From an uncultured Mailhella sp. (lineage in GTDB: Bacteria > Desulfobacterota > Desulfovibrionia > Desulfovibrionales > Desulfovibrionaceae), in NCBI GenBank assembly GCA_910579055.1, contig CAJTSU010000123.1, forward strand, positions 1 through 10,711: DNA of 10,711 nt. Reading direction: 5' to 3'. The translations under genes were made by a program, and so were the position numbers. Numbering within the stretch: position 1 is the first letter of the stretch; every line of letters starts with the position of its first letter. The notes below the pieces were generated by a model. It saw only the letters and a program-made list of their open reading frames with translations. It made no database searches and was not told where the DNA came from. Positions 1 through 5,940 of this stretch are shown one piece after another.

Positions 1-330
1 CTGCGTTTTTTGAAACGCTTGTACCGTCAATATCCAGGTCGGCAGCTTCATGTGATAGTGGACAATCTGTCAACACACAAACAGGAAGACGTACGTAAGT
101 GGGTAGCCCAAAGAAAGCGTTTGACGCTGCATTTTACGCCAACTTACGCCTCCTGGCTGAACCAGATCGAGATATGGTTTAATATGTTTACGCGTGACGT
201 ATTACGCGGAGGAGTCTGGCCGAACAAGCGGGCTTTGGTGGAGCAGATTATGTGCTACATCAAAAACTACAATCAACTCTGGGCTAAACCGTTTCAGTGG
301 ACATATACCGGTAAGCCCTTGGTCGCTTAA
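1..330 (+). CDS. IS630-family transposase, C-terminal fragment (runs off window start)
   Basis: This is the C-terminal half of a DDE transposase that would cut and paste an insertion sequence. The frame is open from base 1 (the residues before the TTG at 10 read L-R-F), so the gene begins outside the window and the TTG is not a credible start. The visible 109 residues hold the second catalytic aspartate in VIVDNLSTHK and the final glutamate in SWLNQIEIWF. The spacing and the TPTYASWLNQIE wording are typical of the IS630/DDE_3 family. The C-terminus (WTYTGKPLVA, stop TAA 328-330) also looks like a natural family end, so this end is probably intact. Composition is more AT-rich than the genes from 1300 on. 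Whether the whole element is functional cannot be judged because the first aspartate and the left end are missing from the window. Confidence 0.88.
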   Translation: MRFLKRLYRQYPGRQLHVIVDNLSTHKQEDVRKWVAQRKRLTLHFTPTYASWLNQIEIWFNMFTRDVLRGGVWPNKRALVEQIMCYIKNYNQLWAKPFQWTYTGKPLVA

Positions 331-360
331 ATATCGACGAAATTAAGGGACGCAACACTA
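1..360 (+). mobile_element. Right end of an IS630-family insertion sequence (boundary inferred)
   Basis: The transposase stop is at 330 and recognisable sequence of another gene (the ATPase remnant) begins at about 362, so the IS right end must lie in 331-361. IS630/Tc1-type elements insert at TA, and a TA is present at 359-360 within ACACTAGTT. I place the boundary there by inference. The matching left inverted repeat is outside the window, so it cannot be verified here. Confidence 0.45.
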
Positions 361-361
361 G

Positions 362-871
362 TTGGGGATTATTGCTCCTGGTGTCAGCTTTGACTTTCAG
401 ATATACGCCAGTGCGGATATCGGCATTGGATCGTTTGCTGAATCCAGGCCAACAAATGTTGGATTTGGCCTCTCCTAAGCATTACCTCTTCTTGTAAGTG
501 TTCTTGTGAACGCTGTAATTATTGCAACAGTTAATAATACCAAAGATGTTACCCTGCTAATTGAAAATCATGAAGCGCATTTACACCAACGTGGCCAGAC
601 TCAGCTTGGCTATTTGCTTGCTCTTGGATCGCAATGTGGCGTGCAGTGTATTATTGAAACACATTCAGAACACATATTAAATGGTGTCAGGATAGCATTA
701 AAAGAATGTCATGTACCGAATAACAAGGCTATTTTTCATTACTTTACCAAAGATTTCAATACGGAAACTTCAGATGTGCTGTCTATTTTTACCGATAAAT
801 ATGGTATGCTGGATAATTGGCCAAAAGGCTTTTTTGATGAAACAGAACAAACGCTGATGAGGTTACTCTAA
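362..871 (+). pseudogene. Broken DUF3696-type AAA ATPase, C-terminal part only
   Basis: Reading the frame of the 506-871 ORF upstream gives continuous family-like sequence back to 362 (LGIIAPGVSFDFQ, then SRPTNVGFGLS), interrupted by one in-frame TAA at 476-478 and then resuming as ALPLLVSVLV. The intact-looking part contains a Walker B-like segment (LLIENHEAHLHQRGQ), the switch segment IIETHSEHILNGVRIA and the C-terminal NWPKGFFDETEQTLMRLL. From memory of DUF3696/COG4938 ATPases, the Walker B segment normally reads ENPEAHLHP, so both prolines are replaced here (H and Q). Walker A and the whole N-terminal half are absent, cut off next to the insertion sequence. The GTG at 506 could start a 121-residue peptide, but it has no clear ribosome-binding site. 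Such ATPases often sit in accessory or defence islands. I read this as a dead remnant left by IS insertion. Confidence 0.75.
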
Positions 872-1098
872 TGCCCGCGCTCTTTTTAAATCCTGAAGTT
901 GGAGTTTGCCGCAGCGAAGAGCAGGCGATACAGAGTATTTCCAGAACGTTGCTGGCATATGCGGTACTCAGAAGGCATATCACGGCCTGGGAACAAGAAG
1001 AGGATACCTTTGGCAGGCTCTCCCTCTATTATAAAGAGGGAAGGACTACTTCTATCCATGAACTTCTTCCTAAAATGGACTCGTACGCCGCTTCTTGA
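871..1098 (+). CDS. Short hypothetical ORF overlapping the ATPase remnant
   Basis: The 75-residue ORF starts with ATG at 871, overlapping the TAA of the ATPase remnant by one base (TAATG). Such an overlap usually means translational coupling and suggests this was the partner gene of the ATPase. I do not recognise the product. The first ~45 residues (MPALFLNPEVGV, AIQSISRTLLAYAVL) look protein-like, with helix-forming stretches and no signal peptide or membrane segment. The last part overlaps a perfect inverted repeat (1021-1041), and the composition changes near there, so the natural C-terminus is probably lost. It may therefore be a second broken gene of the same decayed two-gene unit rather than a functional small protein. 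Confidence 0.45.
   Translation: MPALFLNPEVGVCRSEEQAIQSISRTLLAYAVLRRHITAWEQEEDTFGRLSLYYKEGRTTSIHELLPKMDSYAAS
1021..1041. repeat. Perfect 7-bp inverted repeat
   Basis: TCCCTCT (1021-1027) and AGAGGGA (1035-1041) are perfect complements around a 7-nt AT loop. No T-run follows on the plus strand, so it is not a standard intrinsic terminator. It lies inside the C-terminal part of the 871-1098 ORF and may mark where natural coding sequence ends. Confidence 0.5.
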
Positions 1099-1180
1099 CG
1101 TGATGAAAAAAAGAGGGCATTGCCTGAAACTTTCCACAGTATTCAGACTTTTCTTGTTCATGAGCATTCCTTTATGGGGA

Positions 1181-1234
1181 GCCTCTCCCCGCTTCAGGGG
1201 GAAACCTGGGGTTGACAAATCGGTGAAGCCGATA
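1181..1234 (+). repeat. Interspersed palindromic repeat, copy 1
   Basis: This segment, running from CCTCTCCCCGCTTCA to ACAAATCGGTGAAGCCGAT, matches the reverse complement of 2367-2418 over about 52 bases at roughly three quarters of positions by eye. The most conserved part is the AAATCGG-tGAaGCCGAT end, itself a short palindrome. The two copies face each other on either side of the TauE-type gene. The unit looks like a REP/MITE-like intergenic element. The number of copies elsewhere in the genome is unknown. Confidence 0.55.
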
Positions 1235-1325
1235 CCCCCTCTTCCGCCCCTTCCCTTCAGACAGGGAACTCCGCACGGTCTCTATCCTCCGGATGCGGGG
1301 TCGTCAGCCGGGAGATGGGACGATT

Positions 1326-2114
1326 ATGGACTGGAACATGCAGGATGCAGGGATGGAACTTTCGCTTTCCGTTATTCTCTTGTGCGCCCTCGCCTTTATG
1401 ATTGCCGGTTTTATCGATGCCGTGGCGGGCGGCGGCGGCCTGATCAGCGTACCGGCCATGCTGCTGGCCGGGATTCCCCCGCATATGGCCTTGGGATCGA
1501 GCAAGTTCGCTACCACGCTCGGTTCTCTGACCGCGCTGTGGACCTTTGCCCGACACCATCTGGTTGTTATGCGCATTGCCCCGGCGGGCTTTGCTTCCGC
1601 CTTTCTCGGCGCGGTGTTCGGTTCCTGGCTGGCCATGCAGGTAGAAAGCGCTCTTATGGGCAGAATACTTGTCTTTCTGTTGCCTGCCGGGCTGCTGCTC
1701 TCTGTGTTTTCCGGACGCTCCTATACCCGCGAAGGGGATTTACCGGAACGCTGTCTGTGGCCCAAAGTACTGATTATGGGCTTTGTCATCGGTGCCTATG
1801 ATGGATTTTTCGGTCCAGGAACCGGCAGTTTTTTCATCATTGCTCAGCATATTCTCCTGCGCATGGGGCTGGTTCGTGCCTCAGCCACGGCCAAGGTGTT
1901 CAACCTGGCCTCCAATGCGGGCGCATTGCTTACGTTTGCCTCCGGCGGGGTAGTTCTCTATGGTTTGGGCCTGCCCTGTGCGATAGGCAGCATGGTGGGA
2001 AACCAGATTGGCGTGCGCCTGGCTATTCGGGTGGGAGCACGGGCCGTGCGCGGTCTGCTGTATGTGACGTTGACGCTGCTGATCGCAACATTAGTATACC
2101 GCTTTTTCCTGTAA
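1326..2114 (+). CDS. TauE/SafE-family membrane permease
   Basis: This is an inner-membrane permease of the TauE/SafE (DUF81) family, whose members are linked to export or import of sulfite, sulfoacetate and other small organosulfur anions; the substrate here is unknown. The 262-residue protein is strongly hydrophobic, with about eight membrane segments. The two internal repeats each carry a glycine-rich signature: GFIDAVAGGGGLISVP near the N-terminus and GAYDGFFGPGTGSFF in the second half, both typical of the family. I chose the ATG at 1326 because a purine-rich GGGAG lies about 11 bases upstream and the first membrane helix begins ~15 residues in. The in-frame ATG at 1293 would add 11 polar residues, and ATG 1353 is a possible later start. 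No other sulfur gene adjoins it. Inverted repeat copies flank it on both sides, so it may be a separate single-gene unit. Confidence 0.88.
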   Translation: MDWNMQDAGMELSLSVILLCALAFMIAGFIDAVAGGGGLISVPAMLLAGIPPHMALGSSKFATTLGSLTALWTFARHHLVVMRIAPAGFASAFLGAVFGSWLAMQVESALMGRILVFLLPAGLLLSVFSGRSYTREGDLPERCLWPKVLIMGFVIGAYDGFFGPGTGSFFIIAQHILLRMGLVRASATAKVFNLASNAGALLTFASGGVVLYGLGLPCAIGSMVGNQIGVRLAIRVGARAVRGLLYVTLTLLIATLVYRFFL

Positions 2115-2126
2115 CCGGCGGGACAT

Positions 2127-2148
2127 GACCTGTTTCAAGCCACAGGTC
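2127..2148 (+). terminator. Hairpin just after the TauE-type gene (possible transcript end)
   Basis: GACCTGT (2127-2133) pairs perfectly with ACAGGTC (2142-2148) around an 8-nt loop, 12 bases after the stop codon at 2114. The position suits a transcript end, but there is no T-tract, so it may only protect a 3' end or belong to the repeat cluster. Confidence 0.35.
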
Positions 2149-2366
2149 GGCCCATTCCGCCAACGGCCTCCGCATGCGGCGGAGAGAATATTTCGTCGGC
2201 GAAATGCTCCCGAAGTGGTGTGGCGCAAGGTTTCGCTATGAAGAGGGTGCAGCGCAATTCATTTACTGTCACCCGACGGGCGGATTGCAGATATTTTCAA
2301 CAGCAGGCTGCTCCAGGAGCCGGGAGGATTGTCCTCCCTGGAAGAAAGGCTTGCAAAAAGGATTTC

Positions 2367-2418
2367 ATCGGCGTCGCCGATTTGCCAATCCTCCCTTCCT
2401 CATGAAGCAGGAGAGGAG
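2367..2418 (-). repeat. Interspersed palindromic repeat, copy 2 (inverted)
   Basis: On the minus strand this reads CTCCTCTCCTGCTTCATG onward to AAATCGGCGACGCCGAT and matches 1181-1234. It ends about 20 bases before the EamA start codon, so the element's outer end lies close to that gene's ribosome-binding site and could affect its leader. Confidence 0.55.
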
Positions 2419-2438
2419 AAACCGTAAAGGAAATTTTA

Positions 2439-3332
2439 ATGAAATGTCCCGGCGCGTCTTCACGCTTCAACCTGGAAGAATTAACCCTGATTTTCATCAC
2501 CATGATCTGGGGCGCGACTTTTCTGATCATCCGCTACGCACTGGAGGAAACAGGGCCGCTGTTTTTCGTGGGGCTGCGCTTTGCCGGGGCAACGCTGGTC
2601 ATGCTGCCGCTCACACTGCCCGTAGTGCGCGGTTTTACCCGACTGGAGCTTCTGGCCGGATTGGCCATCGGTGTTTCCATCTTTGCGGGGTACGCCCTGC
2701 AAACCTGCGGCCTGCAAACCATCTCCGCCGGCAAGTCGGCCTTTATCACCGCCTTTTATGTGCCACTGGTGCCGCTGCTGCAATGGGGCGTGATGCGGCA
2801 GGCTCCGGGGCGTATGGCCTGGCTTGGCATCGCGCTGGCCTTTCCCGGTTTGGTTTTACTTTCCGGATCGGACGGCGTTGCCGCCGGATTGGCCGCCGGG
2901 GCAGGCAGAGGGGAAATGCTGACCGCTTTGGGCGCGCTGGCCATTGCGGCGGAAATCATTCTCATCGGTCTGGCCGCGCCCAAGGTGAACGCGCGACGCA
3001 TCACGCTGGTACAGGTGGCGGTAGCCTCCGCATTGAGCTTCGGCCTGATGCCCGTTGCCGGGGAGCGCGTTCCCGAGTTTTCCTGGCTTGTAGTCTGCGC
3101 CGCCTGCGGGCTGGGCATTGCCAGCGCACTGATCCAGAGCGCGATCAACTGGGCCCAGCGGCGCGTCAGCCCCACGCGCGCCACGCTGATCTATTCCTGC
3201 GAACCGGTATGGGGCGGCGTGTTCAGCCGCCTGGCGGGCGAACGCCTGCCCGTGCCGGCACTGGTGGGCGGCGCGCTGGTTATCGCCGGAGTTCTGGTCA
3301 GCGGGCTGAAAACAAAAGGAAACGCTGAATAA
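2439..3332 (+). CDS. EamA/DMT-family transporter
   Basis: This is a drug/metabolite-transporter superfamily permease of the inner membrane. Family members move amino acids, nucleosides, metabolites or drugs, and the substrate cannot be read from sequence. The 297-residue length and about ten hydrophobic helices match the standard two-EamA-domain architecture. The first domain opens with LTLIFITMIWGATFLIIRYAL, and the WGATF-xxx-R pattern is typical of its first helix. The second domain begins near EMLTALGALAIAAEIILIG and ends with the family-like ATLIYSCEPVWGGVFS and a final ALVIAGVLVSGLK helix. ATG 2439 is supported by AAAGGA seven bases upstream. The gene follows a palindrome-rich spacer and is convergent with slyX downstream. 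Whether it shares a transcript with the TauE-type gene is doubtful because of the 324-base gap. Confidence 0.92.
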   Translation: MKCPGASSRFNLEELTLIFITMIWGATFLIIRYALEETGPLFFVGLRFAGATLVMLPLTLPVVRGFTRLELLAGLAIGVSIFAGYALQTCGLQTISAGKSAFITAFYVPLVPLLQWGVMRQAPGRMAWLGIALAFPGLVLLSGSDGVAAGLAAGAGRGEMLTALGALAIAAEIILIGLAAPKVNARRITLVQVAVASALSFGLMPVAGERVPEFSWLVVCAACGLGIASALIQSAINWAQRRVSPTRATLIYSCEPVWGGVFSRLAGERLPVPALVGGALVIAGVLVSGLKTKGNAE

Positions 3333-3343
3333 AGCGCTTCCCT

Positions 3344-3365
3344 GCGGTCTTGCAGACAAGGCCGC
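3344..3365. terminator. Hairpin between convergent genes
   Basis: GCGGTCTTG (3344-3352) pairs with CAAGGCCGC (3357-3365), nine pairs with one G-T, around the loop CAGA. It sits 11 bases after the EamA stop and on the far side of the slyX stop, a sensible place for a transcript end. No T-tract follows on either strand, so rho-independent function is unproven. Confidence 0.45.
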
Positions 3366-3480
3366 CCGCAAGCCGTGAAGAGGCAACCTGCTCTTTGGGC
3401 AAGAAATTTTTGCTGAAACAGCGCGGCGCGGTGTTCAGTGTGCAACCGTTCAGAGCGCGGCAGCGCACCATTCAACCCCG

Positions 3481-3702
3481 CTAATACCGCTCCGGCATGT
3501 AGTGCGGAGGCAGCGTGTTTTCGGGCTTGTCTTCCAGCATGTCCAGCAGTTTCTGCTGCCGATCCGCCATACGCTTCAGTACGCTTTCCATACGGTCTAT
3601 CTGCTTCTGCTGGGCAAGCAGCGCTTCATGCAGCTCCTGAACGGCATGTTCCTGAAAATACAATTGTTCTTCAAGTCGCGTCAGACGAGTTTCCATGTCC
3701 AT
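3481..3702 (-). CDS. slyX: SlyX family coiled-coil protein
   Basis: This is a 73-residue SlyX-type protein of unknown biochemical role. It is nearly all heptad-like coiled coil (METRLTRLEEQLYFQEHAVQELHEAL, then QQKQIDRMESVLKRM), the family signature. The C-terminus contains PPHY, which SlyX proteins characteristically carry, here followed by MPERY. I start at the ATG at 3702 because GGAAGGAAG lies just upstream with normal spacing. A longer frame back to 3759 adds 19 residues that do not resemble the family. The lipoprotein gene ends 56 bases upstream on the same strand, so the two are probably co-transcribed. Length fits the family. Confidence 0.85.
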   Translation of the reverse strand: MDMETRLTRLEEQLYFQEHAVQELHEALLAQQKQIDRMESVLKRMADRQQKLLDMLEDKPENTLPPHYMPERY

Positions 3703-3758
3703 ATTGCTTCCTTCCGGCGATGTTTTAAATTGGCTCTGTTCCAGAACAGTGCGGAGCA

Positions 3759-4166
3759 CTAACTTACATAGATACAGGTTATAATACCCTTCATGTCGAA
3801 ATATATGGTAACTGCCGTGTATTTTTCTCCTTTGCCGACAAGAATCTCAACATCGGTGCCGTCTCTTCGCACAATACGCACTTTTGCCTTTATATGTGCC
3901 GGTCTGAAATGATAGGTGTATGTTATATAGGAATATTGATTCCTTACACCGGATATATCCGGAGCGCCTATGGTTTTCAGCACATATTCCCTTTGTGTTT
4001 TACCTTCGATCAGAGAGGCTTTAGCATAATAGGTTTCCACCTTCTGCGGGTTATACAGGGAAATCGCCGTGGGAATAATCTGCTGCGGAGTCAGGAACGC
4101 GCAGGAGGCAAGCGGCAGAGATATTGATGCCTGTAAAATATAAAGAGCTTTTATGAAATTTTTCAT
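3759..4166 (-). CDS. Small predicted lipoprotein (hypothetical)
   Basis: The 135-residue product starts MKNFIKALYILQ and continues to LPLASC, a classic lipoprotein signal with a lipobox (L-A-S-C, Cys about 22). It should be lipid-anchored, probably facing the periplasm. The mature part contains EGKTQREYVLKTIGAPD followed by a Y/T-rich strand segment. This resembles the G-x-T-xx-EVxxxLGxPD pattern of SmpA/OmlA/BamE-like small lipoproteins, but the resemblance is weak and I do not assign that role. The ATG at 4166 is preferred over the TTG at 4190 because it begins exactly at a signal peptide; the ribosome-binding site is weak in either case (GGAG lies rather far upstream). slyX follows on the same strand. 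Composition is AT-richer than its neighbours. Confidence 0.7.
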   Translation of the reverse strand: MKNFIKALYILQASISLPLASCAFLTPQQIIPTAISLYNPQKVETYYAKASLIEGKTQREYVLKTIGAPDISGVRNQYSYITYTYHFRPAHIKAKVRIVRRDGTDVEILVGKGEKYTAVTIYFDMKGIITCIYVS

Positions 4167-4440
4167 GCTGCGCTCTATGACTCCGGGCAACAGGGGGGAA
4201 CAGCGGACATCCCCGGACTATGTTAAGCCGCTTTCCCTCACAAGACACGTTGAGACAGTACAGGGGCAACATCAGCATGCCAGACTCGGGAACCCAGGTC
4301 GAGGAAAAATGACGTGGGCGGGTTAGAGCAGCTTTATATCCAGCGCAGGTGAATATTGTGTGAGCACCCCCTTCATGGCATTCTGCGGGAGCCTTGCTGT
4401 AAAAACATCATCCCGGATAGTCATAACTCCGAGGCTCGCC
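4167..4440. other. Divergent intergenic region
   Basis: The 274 bases separate the minus-strand lipoprotein gene from the plus-strand nucleotidyltransferase remnant and must carry the lipoprotein promoter. I see no convincing sigma-70 hexamers, no terminator and no RNA gene. ORFs starting at 4356-4360 merely extend the remnant upstream and lack family similarity. Confidence 0.4.
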
Positions 4441-4858
4441 ATGCTCTCCGATTCCCAAAAAACAGCTCTGCGGCGTCAGGTCGAGGAATTGTGCCGTTCG
4501 CACGGGGCGACATTGCTGTATCTGACCTTGTCCGGCTCAATCCTTTACGGCACGGATTCGCCCGGAACTTCCGACACCGACGTGCGCGGAATCTTTCTGC
4601 CGTCCCCGGATTCTCTGATTCTGGGTGCAGACCCGGCAAATCTGCGCTTTTCCACAGCCAAAGCAGGAGAACGCAATACGCCGGACGATGTGGACATTGA
4701 TCTGTGGCCGGTTGCCCGCTGGCTGCTGAAACTCCTGCCCGCCGGAGACAAGGGAACTGCCCGTCAACGAAGCGTATGAAGAGCTGCTGATCAGACTGCT
4801 GAACGGCGAAGAGCCGGAAAGACGCTGTTTCCGGCAAGGCCGATGCCGGCCAATATAA
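4441..4858 (+). pseudogene. Nucleotidyltransferase (YcgL/COG3541-like), internally deleted and frameshifted
   Basis: The N-terminal 100 residues are a clear DNA-polymerase-beta-type nucleotidyltransferase: GS at residues 32-33, the D-x-D pair in SDTDVRG (D45, D47) and the following acidic strand DDVDIDLW (83-89). The start at ATG 4441 has GAGG six bases upstream. After WLLKLLPAGD the frame runs into an unrelated short tail (stop 4777-4779). In the +1 frame from 4754, a family-like C-terminus ELPVNEAYEELLIRLLNGEE appears and continues to a TAA at 4856-4858. The simplest reading is a deletion near 4740-4755 that removed the middle of the gene and shifted frame. The final residues after about 4820 probably come from fused neighbouring DNA. 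Relatives are usually at least twice this length, by recollection. The product would lack the helical C-terminal half. Confidence 0.7.
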
Positions 4859-4882
4859 TCAACGCCATAAGCCGTTTTTCAT
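4791..4882 (-). pseudogene. Stub of a secreted-protein gene (signal peptide only)
   Basis: On the minus strand a strong AAGGAG (4889-4894) lies six bases before an ATG at 4882, 27 bases after the DUF362 stop. The ATG reads MKNGLWR and stops at 4859-4861. One base out of frame, MALIILAGIGLAGNSVF follows from 4868. Adding a single A to the A-run would join them into a typical signal peptide, M-K-K-R-L then the hydrophobic core. No mature protein follows. By about 4820 the sequence merges with the nucleotidyltransferase remnant read on the other strand. I infer that this was the third gene of the DUF362 operon, removed by the same rearrangement, with a later frameshift. Confidence 0.5.
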
Positions 4883-4909
4883 TATGTTCTCCTTTATACC
4901 ATAATTAAT

Positions 4910-5851
4910 TCATAACAGATCGTTCCCCATTCCCATTTCCTTCATGTACGTAAGCTGGCGCAGCCCGGAGCGGGATTCTATGCGTTCCGTCATATGGGCA
5001 CGGATGTGCTCCGGCAAGGCATAAATCATGTCTACAGAAGCCTTGTCGACGGCAAGGATATCCGTGGAAGCGAGAATGCCCAGGTCAGGCAGTCTTACCG
5101 GTTCGGCGTTGACTCCCTCACAGTCGCAACTGATGGACATGTTTCGCAGTACATTGATATATGTGATACGCTTGCCGAAATGGTCGGTAATGGCTTTACC
5201 TCCTTCCACCATGCGTTCCATGAACAGGGGGCCGCCGGCCCATGTCTGATTTCCATCGCTGTGGATCTGCTTTTTTCCTGTCTGCCCCGAAGCGCAACCA
5301 ATGGAAATATTTTTGAGCGAACCGCCAAATCCGCCCATCGCATGACCTTTGAAATGGGTGAGGACAACCATGGAATCGTAATTCAGCAAATGACTGCCGA
5401 CGGCTACCTCCTTGAGCCATTTTCCTCCGGAAACAGGGAGCGGGGCATCTCCGTCCTCATCCATGATGTCTACAGTGGTAAAGGACGTCCAACCGTTTTG
5501 CTCCAGTGTTTTGCGATGCCCCTCGGTTGTCCGGCGCGGGCTTGGGTATAAAACATTGCATTCCACAATATGGGCATGGGGCATCTGAGCCAGAAAGACT
5601 TTAATCCATTCCCGCGGCAGGATGTTCGGTCCATCGGGTTCACCGGTATGCAGCTTGACGGCGATTTTTCCGGTGATGTTGTGATTGACCATGGCATAAA
5701 GTCTGAGCATACCTGCTGCACTGAGGTCTTTCGTAAAATAGACTCGGGGAATTTCAGAAGCGGCGTCTGCAATACTGGGGGCAAGGCCGGCTGCAATGGA
5801 TCCGGCTGTAAAAAGGCTCCCCTTTACAAAGTCACGGCGGGAAATATTCAT
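4910..5851 (-). CDS. Tat-exported DUF362 domain protein
   Basis: The 313-residue protein opens MNISRRDFVKGSLFTAG, a twin-arginine signal (S-R-R-D-F-V-K), with likely cleavage after ADA near residue 30. It should be exported folded, often a sign of a cofactor. The remainder is a DUF362 domain, with the characteristic LTHFKGHAMGGFGGSLKN segment (about 164-180) and a C-terminal half containing LGILASTDILAVDKAS. Many DUF362 proteins are described as Fe-S-centre proteins; here there is no CxxCxxC ferredoxin cluster. Scattered cysteines exist, including ISIGC and SCDC. The activity is unknown. I chose the ATG at 5851 because GGAGGAAG precedes it and the Tat motif then sits at residue 4; a longer frame reaches 5881. 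It follows the CMD-domain gene by 89 bases on the same strand, so the two probably act together in the periplasm. Confidence 0.87.
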   Translation of the reverse strand: MNISRRDFVKGSLFTAGSIAAGLAPSIADAASEIPRVYFTKDLSAAGMLRLYAMVNHNITGKIAVKLHTGEPDGPNILPREWIKVFLAQMPHAHIVECNVLYPSPRRTTEGHRKTLEQNGWTSFTTVDIMDEDGDAPLPVSGGKWLKEVAVGSHLLNYDSMVVLTHFKGHAMGGFGGSLKNISIGCASGQTGKKQIHSDGNQTWAGGPLFMERMVEGGKAITDHFGKRITYINVLRNMSISCDCEGVNAEPVRLPDLGILASTDILAVDKASVDMIYALPEHIRAHMTERIESRSGLRQLTYMKEMGMGNDLL

Positions 5852-5940
5852 ATGCTTCCTCCAAAGATTCCATGACGGCATACTATCAATACTCGCTGAA
5901 CCGGGAAAAATGCAGTAAAGAACGGTAATGTTGAATCCTG

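Larger units (their letters stand above)
2115..2438. other. Gene-free stretch rich in palindromes
   Basis: The 324 bases between the two transporter genes contain no convincing gene but many perfect inverted repeats. These are GACCTGT/ACAGGTC (2127-2148), CTCCG/CGGAG (2168-2184), ATTTCG/CGAAAT around TCGG (2190-2205) and GGGAGGA/TCCTCCC around TTG (2322-2338). The second copy of the interspersed repeat follows (2367-2418). None is followed by a T-run. The density suggests nested repeat elements rather than one terminator. Short ORFs here are not supported. Confidence 0.6.

Noticed and set aside
1103..1210. A signal-peptide-like start (M-K-K-R then a hydrophobic run) after the 871-1098 ORF
   Set aside because: It has no ribosome-binding site, and the frame then runs into the repeat and out-of-frame transporter sequence.
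899..1801. A 300-codon plus-strand ORF
   Set aside because: It overlaps the TauE-type gene in another frame, is rich in Arg/Cys/Gly low-complexity residues and has no domain; it is a shadow of high GC.
2174..3328. A 384-codon plus-strand ORF
   Set aside because: It covers the EamA gene out of frame with Arg/His/Ala-rich sequence. The EamA frame has clear membrane helices and a ribosome-binding site.
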